From assembly GCA_030603035.1 (NCBI GenBank), contig JAUVYQ010000120.1:1-8170 (forward strand): a stretch of DNA of 8,170 nucleotides, given 5' to 3'. The stretch is from Phycisphaerae bacterium (lineage in GTDB: Bacteria; Planctomycetota; Phycisphaerae; Sedimentisphaerales; SG8-4). Every line of letters starts with the position of its first letter. Within the stretch, counting starts at the first letter, position 1. Shown here piece after piece: positions 1-6,734 of the stretch. The position numbers were made by a program, and so were the translations under genes. The notes under the pieces are model-generated. The model was not told the DNA's origin. It searched no databases and saw only the letters and a list, made by a program, of their open reading frames with translations.

Positions 1-1221
1 GAACTAAAAGACGAATTGGCCGACGTAGACTTTGTTGTCGATGAGCTGATCACTTCTGCGAACCAGGTTGGCAGCATTAAAGACAGATTAAAAGATGTCG
101 ATGGTATCCTGGCGATTCATTTCAACATCGGAGTAAGGTCGATTCTAAATGAAATTCTCAGCGTAGGCAAACCCACAACGGTTTTTGCCGTTCCGTATTC
201 CGGGCATGGATGGACGGGATTCGGCGCATTACGTAAGCAAGAGCTGGGAGCTAAAATGGAATGCATGCTCACCAGTGATTATAAACAACTGGCAGTTGCT
301 ATAAGACCTTTTCGCGCGATTCATCATTTAAGAGAAGCCAGGATTCTTAACCTTACAACCCGGTCGTTTGCCGGATATGCTAACAATATAAAAAATAAAT
401 TCGGCACAGAGATTAAAAAAATCGAGCTCAAACGAGTGCTCGATGCTTGTGATGCTGTTGACGATAACCAGGCACAGGCAGAGACCGAAAGGTGGATCAA
501 AGGAGCCGTTAAAGTTGTAGAACCCTCCAGGGAAGATATATTCAAGTCCTGCAAACTGGCGCTGGCTCTTGAAAAGTTGCTGGATGAAGAAGATGCAACC
601 GTAGTGACTGCTGATTGTTATGGCACTATGCACCGTCCACTCTGCCAGTCTTACGCCTACCCCTGTATTGGTTTTATCAGGCTCAATAACATGGGGTTAG
701 GCGGTATTTGTGAATCGGATTTACAGTCCGCTATGACTCACATTCTGTACCAGGGATTGGTGGGAAGGCCGGGTTTTATCAGCGACCCCACTATGGATGT
801 GTCCAACAATAGTATCATTCTGGCTCATTGTATGGGCACAACAAAAATGGATGGCCCGGACGGGCCAGCCGCTCCATACAAGTTACGCAGCATTATGGAG
901 CGTCGAGAGGGGGCTGTCCCACAGGTCAAAATGCGCATCGGCCAAAAAGTCACTCAGGCAAAATTGATTGGCACAGACCTCTTGCGATACTTCACAGGTG
1001 AAATTATCGATGCGCCGGTCTCGCTTAAAGACGACAGGGGTTGTCGTACCAAGATTACAGTCAAGGTGGACGGTGATGTGGAAAAATTATGGAAAAACTG
1101 GTCGCATGGATTGCATCGGGTGACATGCTATGGAGACATCACCAAAGAGCTTCAGCATTTCTGCAGATTTAAAGAAATTGAAATGATAGATGAGCTGGTA
1201 GGAGCAAGCGCATTACTTTGA
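1..1221 (+). CDS. L-fucose/L-arabinose isomerase-fold protein, 5' partial
   Basis: The frame is open from base 1, so the gene begins upstream; 406 residues are visible, and the TTG at 16 is not a credible start. It aligns along its whole length with the downstream paralogue (1543-3009), which implies that roughly the first 90-110 residues are missing. Shared landmarks, numbered from the first visible codon, are ADCYG (Asp205), a Gly-rich turn leading to CESD (Glu238), GRPGF, AHC (His276), RIGQKVT (312-318), GCRT (Cys348) and HGLH followed by YGD (His372). In FucI/AraA-type isomerases a Glu/Asp/His set binds a divalent metal for aldose-ketose isomerisation. Asp205, Glu238, His276 and possibly His372 are my candidates for it, by analogy. 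Whether it has a Tat signal like its neighbour cannot be seen. The gene is visibly more AT-rich than the paralogue. The family assignment is fairly secure; the substrate is unknown, and a non-catalytic role is possible. Confidence 0.72.
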   Translation, partial: ELKDELADVDFVVDELITSANQVGSIKDRLKDVDGILAIHFNIGVRSILNEILSVGKPTTVFAVPYSGHGWTGFGALRKQELGAKMECMLTSDYKQLAVAIRPFRAIHHLREARILNLTTRSFAGYANNIKNKFGTEIKKIELKRVLDACDAVDDNQAQAETERWIKGAVKVVEPSREDIFKSCKLALALEKLLDEEDATVVTADCYGTMHRPLCQSYAYPCIGFIRLNNMGLGGICESDLQSAMTHILYQGLVGRPGFISDPTMDVSNNSIILAHCMGTTKMDGPDGPAAPYKLRSIMERREGAVPQVKMRIGQKVTQAKLIGTDLLRYFTGEIIDAPVSLKDDRGCRTKITVKVDGDVEKLWKNWSHGLHRVTCYGDITKELQHFCRFKEIEMIDELVGASALL

Positions 1222-1303
1222 TAATCTGCCTTAACTAATAAATCCGGATAAAGCTTTTTTACTTGACATTCTTGAGTTAAAAGCATAGACAGAGTTAGTG
1301 AAC

Positions 1304-1473
1304 TTTCGCACTTTTGCCAATGCGTTAACTTAAGCAATTTGCACCAATAGGCCGATTTGAAGACGGTCGGATTATTTTTGGCAAGTTCGAGGTTCTTACC
1401 GAACACGCATAAAATACAAAATGGCGTGTAAGTGCTTGTTTCATAAGGTTTTCCTTAATAAAAAAGTGCGAAA
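1304..1473. repeat. 12-bp inverted repeat pair bracketing the intergenic region
   Basis: TTTCGCACTTTT at 1304-1315 is the exact reverse complement of AAAAGTGCGAAA at 1462-1473. The arms are about 146 bp apart. The right arm ends one base before a TTGACT hexamer (1475-1480), which places it where a regulator could touch a -35 box. It could be a pair of operator half-sites, binding sites for a looping regulator, or chance. Confidence 0.45.
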
Positions 1474-1474
1474 C

Positions 1475-1503
1475 TTGACTTATAGACTTATGTCTTTTAC
1501 AGA
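1475..1503 (+). promoter_or_regulatory. Possible sigma70-type promoter for the Tat isomerase-like gene
   Basis: TTGACT (1475-1480) is followed by a 17-bp spacer and TACAGA (1498-1503). The -35 box is good (5 of 6 matches to TTGACA), but the -10 box is poor (3 of 6). It lies 40-68 bp upstream of the ATG at 1543 and adjoins the right arm of the 12-bp inverted repeat. A second TTGACA (1263-1268) with TAGACA (1286-1291) at the same spacing is a weaker alternative. Confidence 0.3.
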
Positions 1504-1529
1504 AAAGTTAATTAGAACATTACATTTTT

Positions 1530-1534
1530 AGGAG
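1530..1534 (+). promoter_or_regulatory. Shine-Dalgarno AGGAG for the Tat isomerase-like gene
   Basis: AGGAG lies 8 bases upstream of the ATG at 1543 in an A-rich leader. It fixes the start that supplies the complete Tat signal. Confidence 0.75.
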
Positions 1535-1542
1535 AAATCACA

Positions 1543-3009
1543 ATGCAAACTGACAAAAACTGTGCCGCATCTAATTGTCCCCTCAAGCTGAATCGGCGAA
1601 GTTTCCTGGCAACCGCAGGCACCCTGGCGGCGGCTACGAAGATGGGCCTGCTCGACTTCACCTCATCGCTGTTCGCCGCCGAATCGAAGTCCGCCGAAAA
1701 GCCCCTTGTCCGTGCCGTGTTCGTGCGCCCGAACGTCGATAAGTACTGGATGGGCTGGCCCGGCGCCGCCTACGACATCAAAGCCCGACAGAAACAGTAC
1801 ACTGATGTACTCGAAGATGCCGCCAAAAAGTTTGGAGTCAACCTCCAGCTAACCCACGAGCCCCTCCACACTGATAACCTCGTCAGTGCATTCCTCAAAG
1901 ACGTCAAAGAAAACCCGCCGGATGGCATCATTGTTATCAGTATGTGCCTCCACCATACCGGCTTCAGCTCCTGGAGCAAAACAAACAACATTGCCAAAAA
2001 CCGGGGCAAAATCCCGACGATTGTTTTCAGCCCGATGGGAACTTCTTTCACCGGACACCTCCAGGCAACCCGAAATATCCCCGGCGTCTTTGTCGCCGCA
2101 ACCCAGGACCTTGACTGGCTTGCCTTCGGCCTGAAAATGTTCAGCACCATCCACCAGATGAAGAACACACGCATCTGCATTGCCAAAGGTGACAAGACCG
2201 AGGACAAAAAGCTCAACGTCATCGGCACCACCCTCCACTACATCCCCAGCAAACGCTTCCCCGATGAGTTCAAGAAGGTTCAGGAGAGCGACGAGGTGCG
2301 AGCCATGGCCAAATACTACACCAGGAACGCCAAAAAGATTGTCGAGCCGAAGAAGCAAGACATCCTCAACGCAGCCAAGAACTACATCGTCTGCCGACGT
2401 CTTATGGCCGCCGAGAACTGCCAGGGCTTTTCGATGGATTGCTTGGGTCCCATTAGTCGCCGCGAGATTCAGCCACCCTGCATGGCTTTCTCCCGCCTCC
2501 GCGACGAGGGTGGGCTCGGTACCTGCGAGGCCGACTGGAATGCCGCCATCTCTACCCGGCTTACGAACCTTCTGTTCGACCGGCCCGGCTTTATGCAGGA
2601 CCCCGCGCCCAACACTGTCAAAAATACCCTGATGGGTGCCCACTGCACCTGTGCCACCAAACTCGATGGTTTTGATAAGCCTCCCGCGCCTTTCATCCTC
2701 CGTACCCATTCCGAGTCCAACATCGGCGTGGCGATGCAGGTGCTCTGGCGCATCGGCCAAAAGGTTACCGTTATGGAGTTCAATGGCCCGGGCAAGATCA
2801 TCCTCGGCACGGGACGCGTCCTTCGCAACATTGACACACCACCTGCCGGCGGCTGCAGAACCTCTGTCGAGCTTGAAATGGATGACGTGCCCGACTCGCG
2901 TGACACACGGGGTTTCCACCAGTTATTTATATACGGCGACCTTGAGCTTCCGTTCAAGGCATACTGCCAGCTCGCCGGAATCAAGGTCGAGCACATCGGC
3001 GGACGATAG
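1543..3009 (+). CDS. Tat-exported L-fucose/L-arabinose isomerase-like protein
   Basis: The protein has 488 residues. Residues 17-22 (NRRSFL) form a twin-arginine motif, followed by a hydrophobic stretch and a likely cleavage site near AA/ES (about residue 46), so the protein should cross the membrane folded. The mature part starts with a Rossmann-like domain (about 55-290) and ends with the isomerase C-terminal region: MDC (Asp299), TCEAD (Glu329), DRPGF, AHC (His367), RIGQKVT (403-409), GCR (Cys438) and FHQ followed by YGD (His459). Asp299, Glu329 and His367 are candidate metal ligands by analogy with FucI/AraA-type enzymes. It is a full-length paralogue of the upstream gene, but with much higher GC at third positions. 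The family is fairly clear. The reaction and substrate are not, and extracytoplasmic location is unusual for a sugar isomerase, so it may have another catalytic or a binding role. Cys7 and Cys12 precede the RR motif and would be lost with the signal. Confidence 0.78.
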   Translation: MQTDKNCAASNCPLKLNRRSFLATAGTLAAATKMGLLDFTSSLFAAESKSAEKPLVRAVFVRPNVDKYWMGWPGAAYDIKARQKQYTDVLEDAAKKFGVNLQLTHEPLHTDNLVSAFLKDVKENPPDGIIVISMCLHHTGFSSWSKTNNIAKNRGKIPTIVFSPMGTSFTGHLQATRNIPGVFVAATQDLDWLAFGLKMFSTIHQMKNTRICIAKGDKTEDKKLNVIGTTLHYIPSKRFPDEFKKVQESDEVRAMAKYYTRNAKKIVEPKKQDILNAAKNYIVCRRLMAAENCQGFSMDCLGPISRREIQPPCMAFSRLRDEGGLGTCEADWNAAISTRLTNLLFDRPGFMQDPAPNTVKNTLMGAHCTCATKLDGFDKPPAPFILRTHSESNIGVAMQVLWRIGQKVTVMEFNGPGKIILGTGRVLRNIDTPPAGGCRTSVELEMDDVPDSRDTRGFHQLFIYGDLELPFKAYCQLAGIKVEHIGGR

Positions 3010-3011
3010 GT

Positions 3012-3029
3012 GTGAGTCGGGCCACTCAC
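3012..3029 (+). other. Hairpin just after the Tat isomerase-like gene stop
   Basis: GTGAGT (3012-3017) pairs perfectly with ACTCAC (3024-3029) across a 6-base loop, starting 3 bases after the TAG. No T-run follows, so it is not a classical intrinsic terminator. It may protect the 3' end of the mRNA or form part of the structured leader of pgi. Confidence 0.4.
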
Positions 3030-3037
3030 TTGGCATC

Positions 3038-3059
3038 GAAGTCGAGTACATTTGACTTC
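3038..3059 (+). other. Second hairpin in the pgi upstream region
   Basis: GAAGTC (3038-3043) pairs with GACTTC (3054-3059). The stem extends inward by two G-U pairs and one A-U pair to about 9 bp with a 4-base loop (3047-3050). No T-run follows directly. Confidence 0.4.
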
Positions 3060-3086
3060 TTGCTGGTGGGGAGGTTGTGCACTTGG

Positions 3087-3112
3087 CCCTTGCGCACCAA
3101 TTTCCGCAAGGG
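3087..3112 (+). other. Strong 8-bp hairpin upstream of pgi
   Basis: CCCTTGCG (3087-3094) pairs perfectly with CGCAAGGG (3105-3112) across a 10-base loop, ending 48 bases before the GTG start of pgi. It is GC-rich and has no trailing T-run. With the two hairpins before it, it makes the 151-bp spacer look like a structured leader or intercistronic RNA. I do not recognise it as a known riboswitch. Confidence 0.45.
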
Positions 3113-3146
3113 TGAGGTGTAAGCAGAAGGCCTAAGAACGAATGCG

Positions 3147-3152
3147 AAAGGA
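3147..3152 (+). promoter_or_regulatory. Shine-Dalgarno AAAGGA that selects the GTG start of pgi
   Basis: AAAGGA lies 8 bases upstream of the GTG at 3161 and supports that codon as the start. The nearby ATG at 3142 is in another frame and reaches a stop after 12 codons. Confidence 0.6.
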
Positions 3153-3160
3153 ACGTACCA

Positions 3161-4570
3161 GTGTCGGAATCGCAAATTAAACTCTACTACAAAAATGTTA
3201 CTTCCGAGGTTATCGGCCACGAACATGGCATTGCCGCCGAACAATTAAAACAACTTGCCGAAAAAACCTCGCCGCTAATTTCTCAACTGAACAAAGAAAA
3301 AAAGGACGGCAGGACCCCATACAGAGACCTCCCTTTTAACAAAGAAATTTCTCGAAAGGTCAGAGAACTGGTTGCAGAACTCAAAGACCGATGCGAAAAT
3401 CTTGTTGTCCTCGGCATCGGCGGCTCTGCCCTCGGCAACATCGCCCTGCAAACCGCACTGAATCCTTATATGCACAATCTCGACGACAAGCAACGCCGTG
3501 GCCCTCGACTATTTGTTTTTGATAATATCGACCCTCCGCAACTGACATCATTTTTGAAGTGGCTTAAGGACAACGACAGACTCAAAAAGACTATTTTTAA
3601 TGTTATCAGCAAAGGCGGCCAAGCCGCAGAGACTATGAGTCAACTTATGATTGTTCATGAACTGCTCGGTCCCGATAGCTACAAGAAACAAATAATAACT
3701 ACTACCGATACACGTCAGGGTACTCTCCGCCGTATTACAGAGGATGTGGGTTTTAGAAGCCTCGAAGTGCCGGAGGGTGTCGGTGGCCGATTTAGCGTTC
3801 TAAGTGCCGTTGGACTGTTCAGTGCCGCTATGTGCGGAATTGATATCGATTCACTTCTGGCAGGTGCCCGGGATATGGACGATAGGGTTAGCTGCGAGGA
3901 TTTTTATAAAAACCCCGCCGCAATCAACGCTGCAGTAAACTACCACTTCTATAAGAAAGGTAAGAATATCTCTGTAATGATGCCATATAGCTACGCCCTC
4001 AAGGATTTGTCCGATTGGTATCGTCAGCTTTGGGCCGAAAGCCTCGGCAAAGTCAAAGTTTCAGCCGGCAATGAAATCCACGTCGGCCCTACACCTGTTA
4101 AGGCCCTCGGCACAACTGACCAGCACAGCCAGGTGCAGTTGTATCGCGAAGGCCCAAACGATAAATTGTTCACTTTTCTGCAGGTCAATAATTTTGACAG
4201 AGACCTCAAAATCGGACTGGCTTCTGAGGATGCCTCTGAACTCGCCTTTCTTGCCGGTAAAGATTTGAGCACACTGTTCAATAACGAAAAGAGAGCCACC
4301 GAGTATGCCATTCTGCAGAGCAAACGTCCCTGCCTCACAGTCTTTTTCGATGAGGTAAATGCTTATACCGTCGGCCAGTTTATTTATTTGTACGAGGTAA
4401 CAACTTCTTTTGCCGGTGCATTGTTCGGCATTAACCCTTACGACCAGCCCGCTGTTGAGTTAGGCAAAGAAGCTACTTTGGCTCTTATGGGCAAGCCCGG
4501 CGACGAATATGAAAAATTGGCACAGCAAATTCAATCACTGACCAAAATTGACGGGGACTTTCTGGTCTGA
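3161..4570 (+). CDS. pgi: Glucose-6-phosphate isomerase
   Basis: This cytoplasmic enzyme interconverts glucose-6-phosphate and fructose-6-phosphate in glycolysis and gluconeogenesis. At 469 residues it fits the short bacterial PGI type. The SIS-fold phosphate-binding loop GIGGSALG is at 85-92. The PGI signature with GGRFS (208-212) follows, including Arg210. QLWAES supplies the likely catalytic Glu293, TTDQHSQ supplies His322, and the C-terminal signature DQPAVELGK ends in Lys436. All the hallmark residues are present. The start is GTG with AAAGGA 8 bases upstream. The spacer before it (3010-3160) contains three hairpins. The TGA stop shares its last base with the ATG of the transporter, which suggests translational coupling and one transcript. 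Pgi supplies the fructose-6-phosphate from which mannose phosphates are made, consistent with the guanylyltransferase two genes downstream. Confidence 0.95.
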   Translation: MSESQIKLYYKNVTSEVIGHEHGIAAEQLKQLAEKTSPLISQLNKEKKDGRTPYRDLPFNKEISRKVRELVAELKDRCENLVVLGIGGSALGNIALQTALNPYMHNLDDKQRRGPRLFVFDNIDPPQLTSFLKWLKDNDRLKKTIFNVISKGGQAAETMSQLMIVHELLGPDSYKKQIITTTDTRQGTLRRITEDVGFRSLEVPEGVGGRFSVLSAVGLFSAAMCGIDIDSLLAGARDMDDRVSCEDFYKNPAAINAAVNYHFYKKGKNISVMMPYSYALKDLSDWYRQLWAESLGKVKVSAGNEIHVGPTPVKALGTTDQHSQVQLYREGPNDKLFTFLQVNNFDRDLKIGLASEDASELAFLAGKDLSTLFNNEKRATEYAILQSKRPCLTVFFDEVNAYTVGQFIYLYEVTTSFAGALFGINPYDQPAVELGKEATLALMGKPGDEYEKLAQQIQSLTKIDGDFLV

Positions 4571-5571
4571 TGCACCTGGTTTTTTTCAATGTTTTGGCAC
4601 ATTTGTCCGCGATGGATTCTCGCCTTCGCCTCGCAAGTATGTTTGCGGTGTTAATTGGTGGTCTTGTAGCGGGCTATCTCGCAAGCAATCGATTTGGTGT
4701 GTCGGAGCACCTGGCCAAAAAAATAATGACCGCCGTCCTGGTCTCCTTCAATTGGCTCATCGCACTGCTCGTAATCTGGCGTATGCAGTTGAGCCGCCAG
4801 CTCGTTTGGCTGCCGATAGTTGGCTTATGTTTAATGCTGACAAGCACCGCTCTTTCAATAGGGCTCTTTTCTTTCCTCAAGCTCAACCGGAGAAGCCAAT
4901 TGACACTCATTCTGGCGGGGGGCCTGAGCAATATCGGATATACCGGTGGTGCCTTCGTTTGTTATGCTTTATTTGGTGCGGTCGGTCTCGCCCTGGCCAA
5001 CATATACTTCTTACTTTATTTACCAACTTTGTATCTTATCTTTCTTCCTCTGCTGAAGGTGCGGGAACTTCGAATGAAGGACTCCAACGCCGGATTCACG
5101 CTCAAGCAGGTTCTGGACCCCCGTTGTCTTGCGATTCCAGCTATAATAACAGCCATAATTCTGAATTTGACCAATGTCAAAACCCCCGATTTCGTGTTGA
5201 AATTTCATATTATCGATATCTTCGTTTACACCGCCTCCAGCCTGTCGTTTTTCGCGATTGGCCTGCGGGTAAAATTATCTCGGCTCAAAAACTATATAAA
5301 CTTGTATTTTCCGCTCGCTGCGGTAAAATTTATTCTGACACCGGCAGCGGCCCTTTTGATTATCTGGCTGCTGGCACTGACCGGGCGAAACTTGAACGGC
5401 TTGGTCGAAAAAGTGATAATAGTTCTGTCAGCTACCCCGAGTGCCGTTCTTATGGTGACAATGAGCAACGTTTTTGATTTAGACGGCCCGTTAGCAAGTG
5501 CACTCTGGGTGGTTACTACGGCAACGTTTGCTGCAATTGTTGTGCCCGTGTTATTTTTTGTCTTCACTTGA
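4570..5571 (+). CDS. AEC (auxin efflux carrier) family transporter
   Basis: This is a 333-residue integral membrane protein with about ten hydrophobic segments: roughly 21-38, 52-70, 79-101, 111-134, 137-162, 187-201, 215-232, 246-270, 280-300 and 309-332. The family hallmarks are LSNIGYTGG (119-127), which matches the conserved Asn/Gly-rich break in the first half, and SATPSA (287-292) in the second half before the last helices. A charged loop (163-185) splits the protein into two five-helix halves, as in AEC carriers, which export or take up small organic anions such as malate or malonate. The substrate cannot be told here. The start at 4570 overlaps the pgi stop (TGATG), which favours coupling; an in-frame ATG at 4612 (Met15) would give a more usual N-terminus but has no clear ribosome binding site. 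The next gene follows 13 bases later. Confidence 0.82.
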   Translation: MHLVFFNVLAHLSAMDSRLRLASMFAVLIGGLVAGYLASNRFGVSEHLAKKIMTAVLVSFNWLIALLVIWRMQLSRQLVWLPIVGLCLMLTSTALSIGLFSFLKLNRRSQLTLILAGGLSNIGYTGGAFVCYALFGAVGLALANIYFLLYLPTLYLIFLPLLKVRELRMKDSNAGFTLKQVLDPRCLAIPAIITAIILNLTNVKTPDFVLKFHIIDIFVYTASSLSFFAIGLRVKLSRLKNYINLYFPLAAVKFILTPAAALLIIWLLALTGRNLNGLVEKVIIVLSATPSAVLMVTMSNVFDLDGPLASALWVVTTATFAAIVVPVLFFVFT

Positions 5572-5572
5572 A

Positions 5573-5578
5573 AAGGGG
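5573..5578 (+). promoter_or_regulatory. Shine-Dalgarno AAGGGG that selects the guanylyltransferase start
   Basis: AAGGGG lies 6 bases upstream of the ATG at 5585, just after the stop of the transporter. It supports 5585 over an upstream in-frame ATG at 5498, which would add 29 residues encoded inside the transporter gene. Confidence 0.7.
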
Positions 5579-5584
5579 CTGGCA

Positions 5585-6673
5585 ATGGACTACGCAGTGG
5601 TAATGGCAGGGGGCACCGGAAAAAGATTATGGCCGCTCAGCCGAAAAAAACGCCCCAAACAGGTCTTAAAGCTTCTCGATGGCCAAACACTTCTTCGTTG
5701 TTGTTTTGAGCGGCTCTCGCCAATATTTGATACAAGAAACATAATTATTCTCACAAACGCCGGCTACGCGGACCTCGTCCGCGAAGACCTCCCCGAATTA
5801 CCCTTTAATAATGTCATCGCCGAGCCGGCCGTCCGCGATACCGCCGGCACCATCGGATTGGCCGCAGCCGTCTTGACCAAATATGACCCCGACGCCGCGA
5901 TAGCTGTTGTCACCGCCGACCAGATAATAGAGCCTGCGGAAGTACTCCAGCAGGCCGTCAAAGATGCCCTGGCCTTTGTGAATAATAATCCGGACGATAT
6001 GATTACTTTTGGCATCCAGCCGACCTTCCCCAGCACCCAGCTTGGTTATATAAAATGTGCCGACGCCCGAAAGTGTCCCTCTTGTGAAAACAAAATTTAT
6101 TCCGTCGAAGCATTCAGGGAAAAGCCGGACGAAGAAACCGCAAAAGAATATCTCGACACCGGCCGGTACTTCTGGAACTCCGGCATGTTCGTCTGGAAGG
6201 CAAAAACAATCCTGGCCAACCTGAAAAAATTCCTGTCCGAAGCTACCAAACCTCTCCGCAGAATTCAAGCCGACTGGGACAGCCCGAATCAGCAGAAAAC
6301 CCTCCAGGAGTGGTTCGTAAAATTACCCAAAATCAGCATTGATTATGCCGTTATGGAAAAGGCCGACAAAGTTTACGCCATAAAGTTGGACTGTCGTTGG
6401 CTCGATATAGGCTCTTTCGCCGCCCTCGCTGACATTATCAGTTCCGACAAGGACAATAACATCGTCGTTGCCGGCTCAAGCGAGCTGCTCGATTGCAAAA
6501 ACAGTATTCTGATTACCGAAGACCAGGGCCATCTCATCGCCGCCATTGGCCTGGAAGATATAGTCGTAGCCCACAGCCCCGATGCCACACTCGTTTGTCA
6601 CGCCGGCCACACCCAGCGGTTGAAGGAGCTGCTTGAGCTGATAAAGCAGCACACCGGAGAAAAATTCCTATAA
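5585..6673 (+). CDS. manC: Mannose-1-phosphate guanylyltransferase
   Basis: This enzyme makes GDP-mannose from mannose-1-phosphate and GTP in the cytoplasm, for glycan synthesis. It has 362 residues when started at 5585, where the nucleotide-binding loop AGGTGKRLWPLSR begins 8 residues into the protein. Then come Lys25 (the PKQ lysine of the family signature), AEPAVRDTAG (79-88), TADQ with the metal-binding Asp112, FREKP (177-181), FWNSGMF (196-202), DYAVMEKA (253-260) and WLDIGSF (272-278). The C-terminal cupin isomerase domain of bifunctional ManC/AlgA proteins is absent, so a separate phosphomannose isomerase is expected elsewhere. Three cysteines at 158, 164 and 167 (the last two as CPSC) sit in the loop before FREKP, where I would not expect them. 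It lies 13 bases after the transporter and probably shares the pgi transcript. A nucleotidyltransferase for another hexose is a less likely alternative. Confidence 0.9.
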   Translation: MDYAVVMAGGTGKRLWPLSRKKRPKQVLKLLDGQTLLRCCFERLSPIFDTRNIIILTNAGYADLVREDLPELPFNNVIAEPAVRDTAGTIGLAAAVLTKYDPDAAIAVVTADQIIEPAEVLQQAVKDALAFVNNNPDDMITFGIQPTFPSTQLGYIKCADARKCPSCENKIYSVEAFREKPDEETAKEYLDTGRYFWNSGMFVWKAKTILANLKKFLSEATKPLRRIQADWDSPNQQKTLQEWFVKLPKISIDYAVMEKADKVYAIKLDCRWLDIGSFAALADIISSDKDNNIVVAGSSELLDCKNSILITEDQGHLIAAIGLEDIVVAHSPDATLVCHAGHTQRLKELLELIKQHTGEKFL

Positions 6674-6734
6674 CAGAATGGTACGCAATCTTGGCCTGGA
6701 GCGAAGCGAAGGCACGATATAGGCACAACGAAAA

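Larger units (their letters stand above)
1222..1542. other. AT-rich intergenic region with inverted repeats and promoter-like boxes
   Basis: This is a 321-bp gap without a convincing gene. It contains a perfect 12-bp inverted repeat (1304-1315 and 1462-1473). A 10-bp stem with one G-U pair joins 1271-1280 to 1325-1334. A 6-bp inverted repeat ACACGC/GCGTGT sits at 1403-1408 and 1424-1429, and a 5-bp hairpin TAAGG-TTTT-CCTTA at 1444-1457. Two TTGAC-type hexamers occur, at 1263 and 1475. The density of dyads suggests a regulated promoter or a structured leader for the downstream gene, but none matches an operator or riboswitch class that I recognise. Confidence 0.5.

Noticed and set aside
16..18. 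TTG at 16 as start of the first gene
   Set aside because: The frame is open to base 1 and the paralogue has about 100 more residues upstream, so the gene is truncated by the window edge.
1152..1406. 84-codon - strand frame over the end of the first gene and the gap
   Set aside because: No recognisable domain and no clear ribosome binding site; it overlaps the conserved C-terminus of the first gene.
1849..2919. Long 356-codon open frame on the - strand inside the Tat isomerase-like gene
   Set aside because: It is in exact codon register with the sense gene and arises from the high C/G content of its third positions. Its translation shows no family motif and it has no ribosome binding site.
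2180..3055. Other + strand frames (2180-2632, 2636-3055) within the Tat isomerase-like gene
   Set aside because: Their translations are low-complexity Ser/Pro/Arg/Thr-rich, typical of out-of-frame reading of a GC-rich gene.
3142..3180. 12-codon upstream reading frame overlapping the pgi start
   Set aside because: It has no ribosome binding site of its own, and the overlap looks accidental.
4548..5477. 309-codon + strand open frame overlapping the transporter
   Set aside because: It is rich in Arg, Ser, Cys and Trp with no domain, and the overlapping frame encodes a clear ten-helix AEC protein that joins the pgi stop.
5498..5584. 29-residue N-terminal extension of the guanylyltransferase
   Set aside because: It lies inside the transporter gene and precedes the family's usual start; AAGGGG 6 bases before the ATG at 5585 marks the real start.
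6700..6726. GCGAAGCGAAGG and repeated GGCAC between the guanylyltransferase and ruvX
   Set aside because: Too short and imperfect to call a repeat element; no hairpin or promoter is evident.
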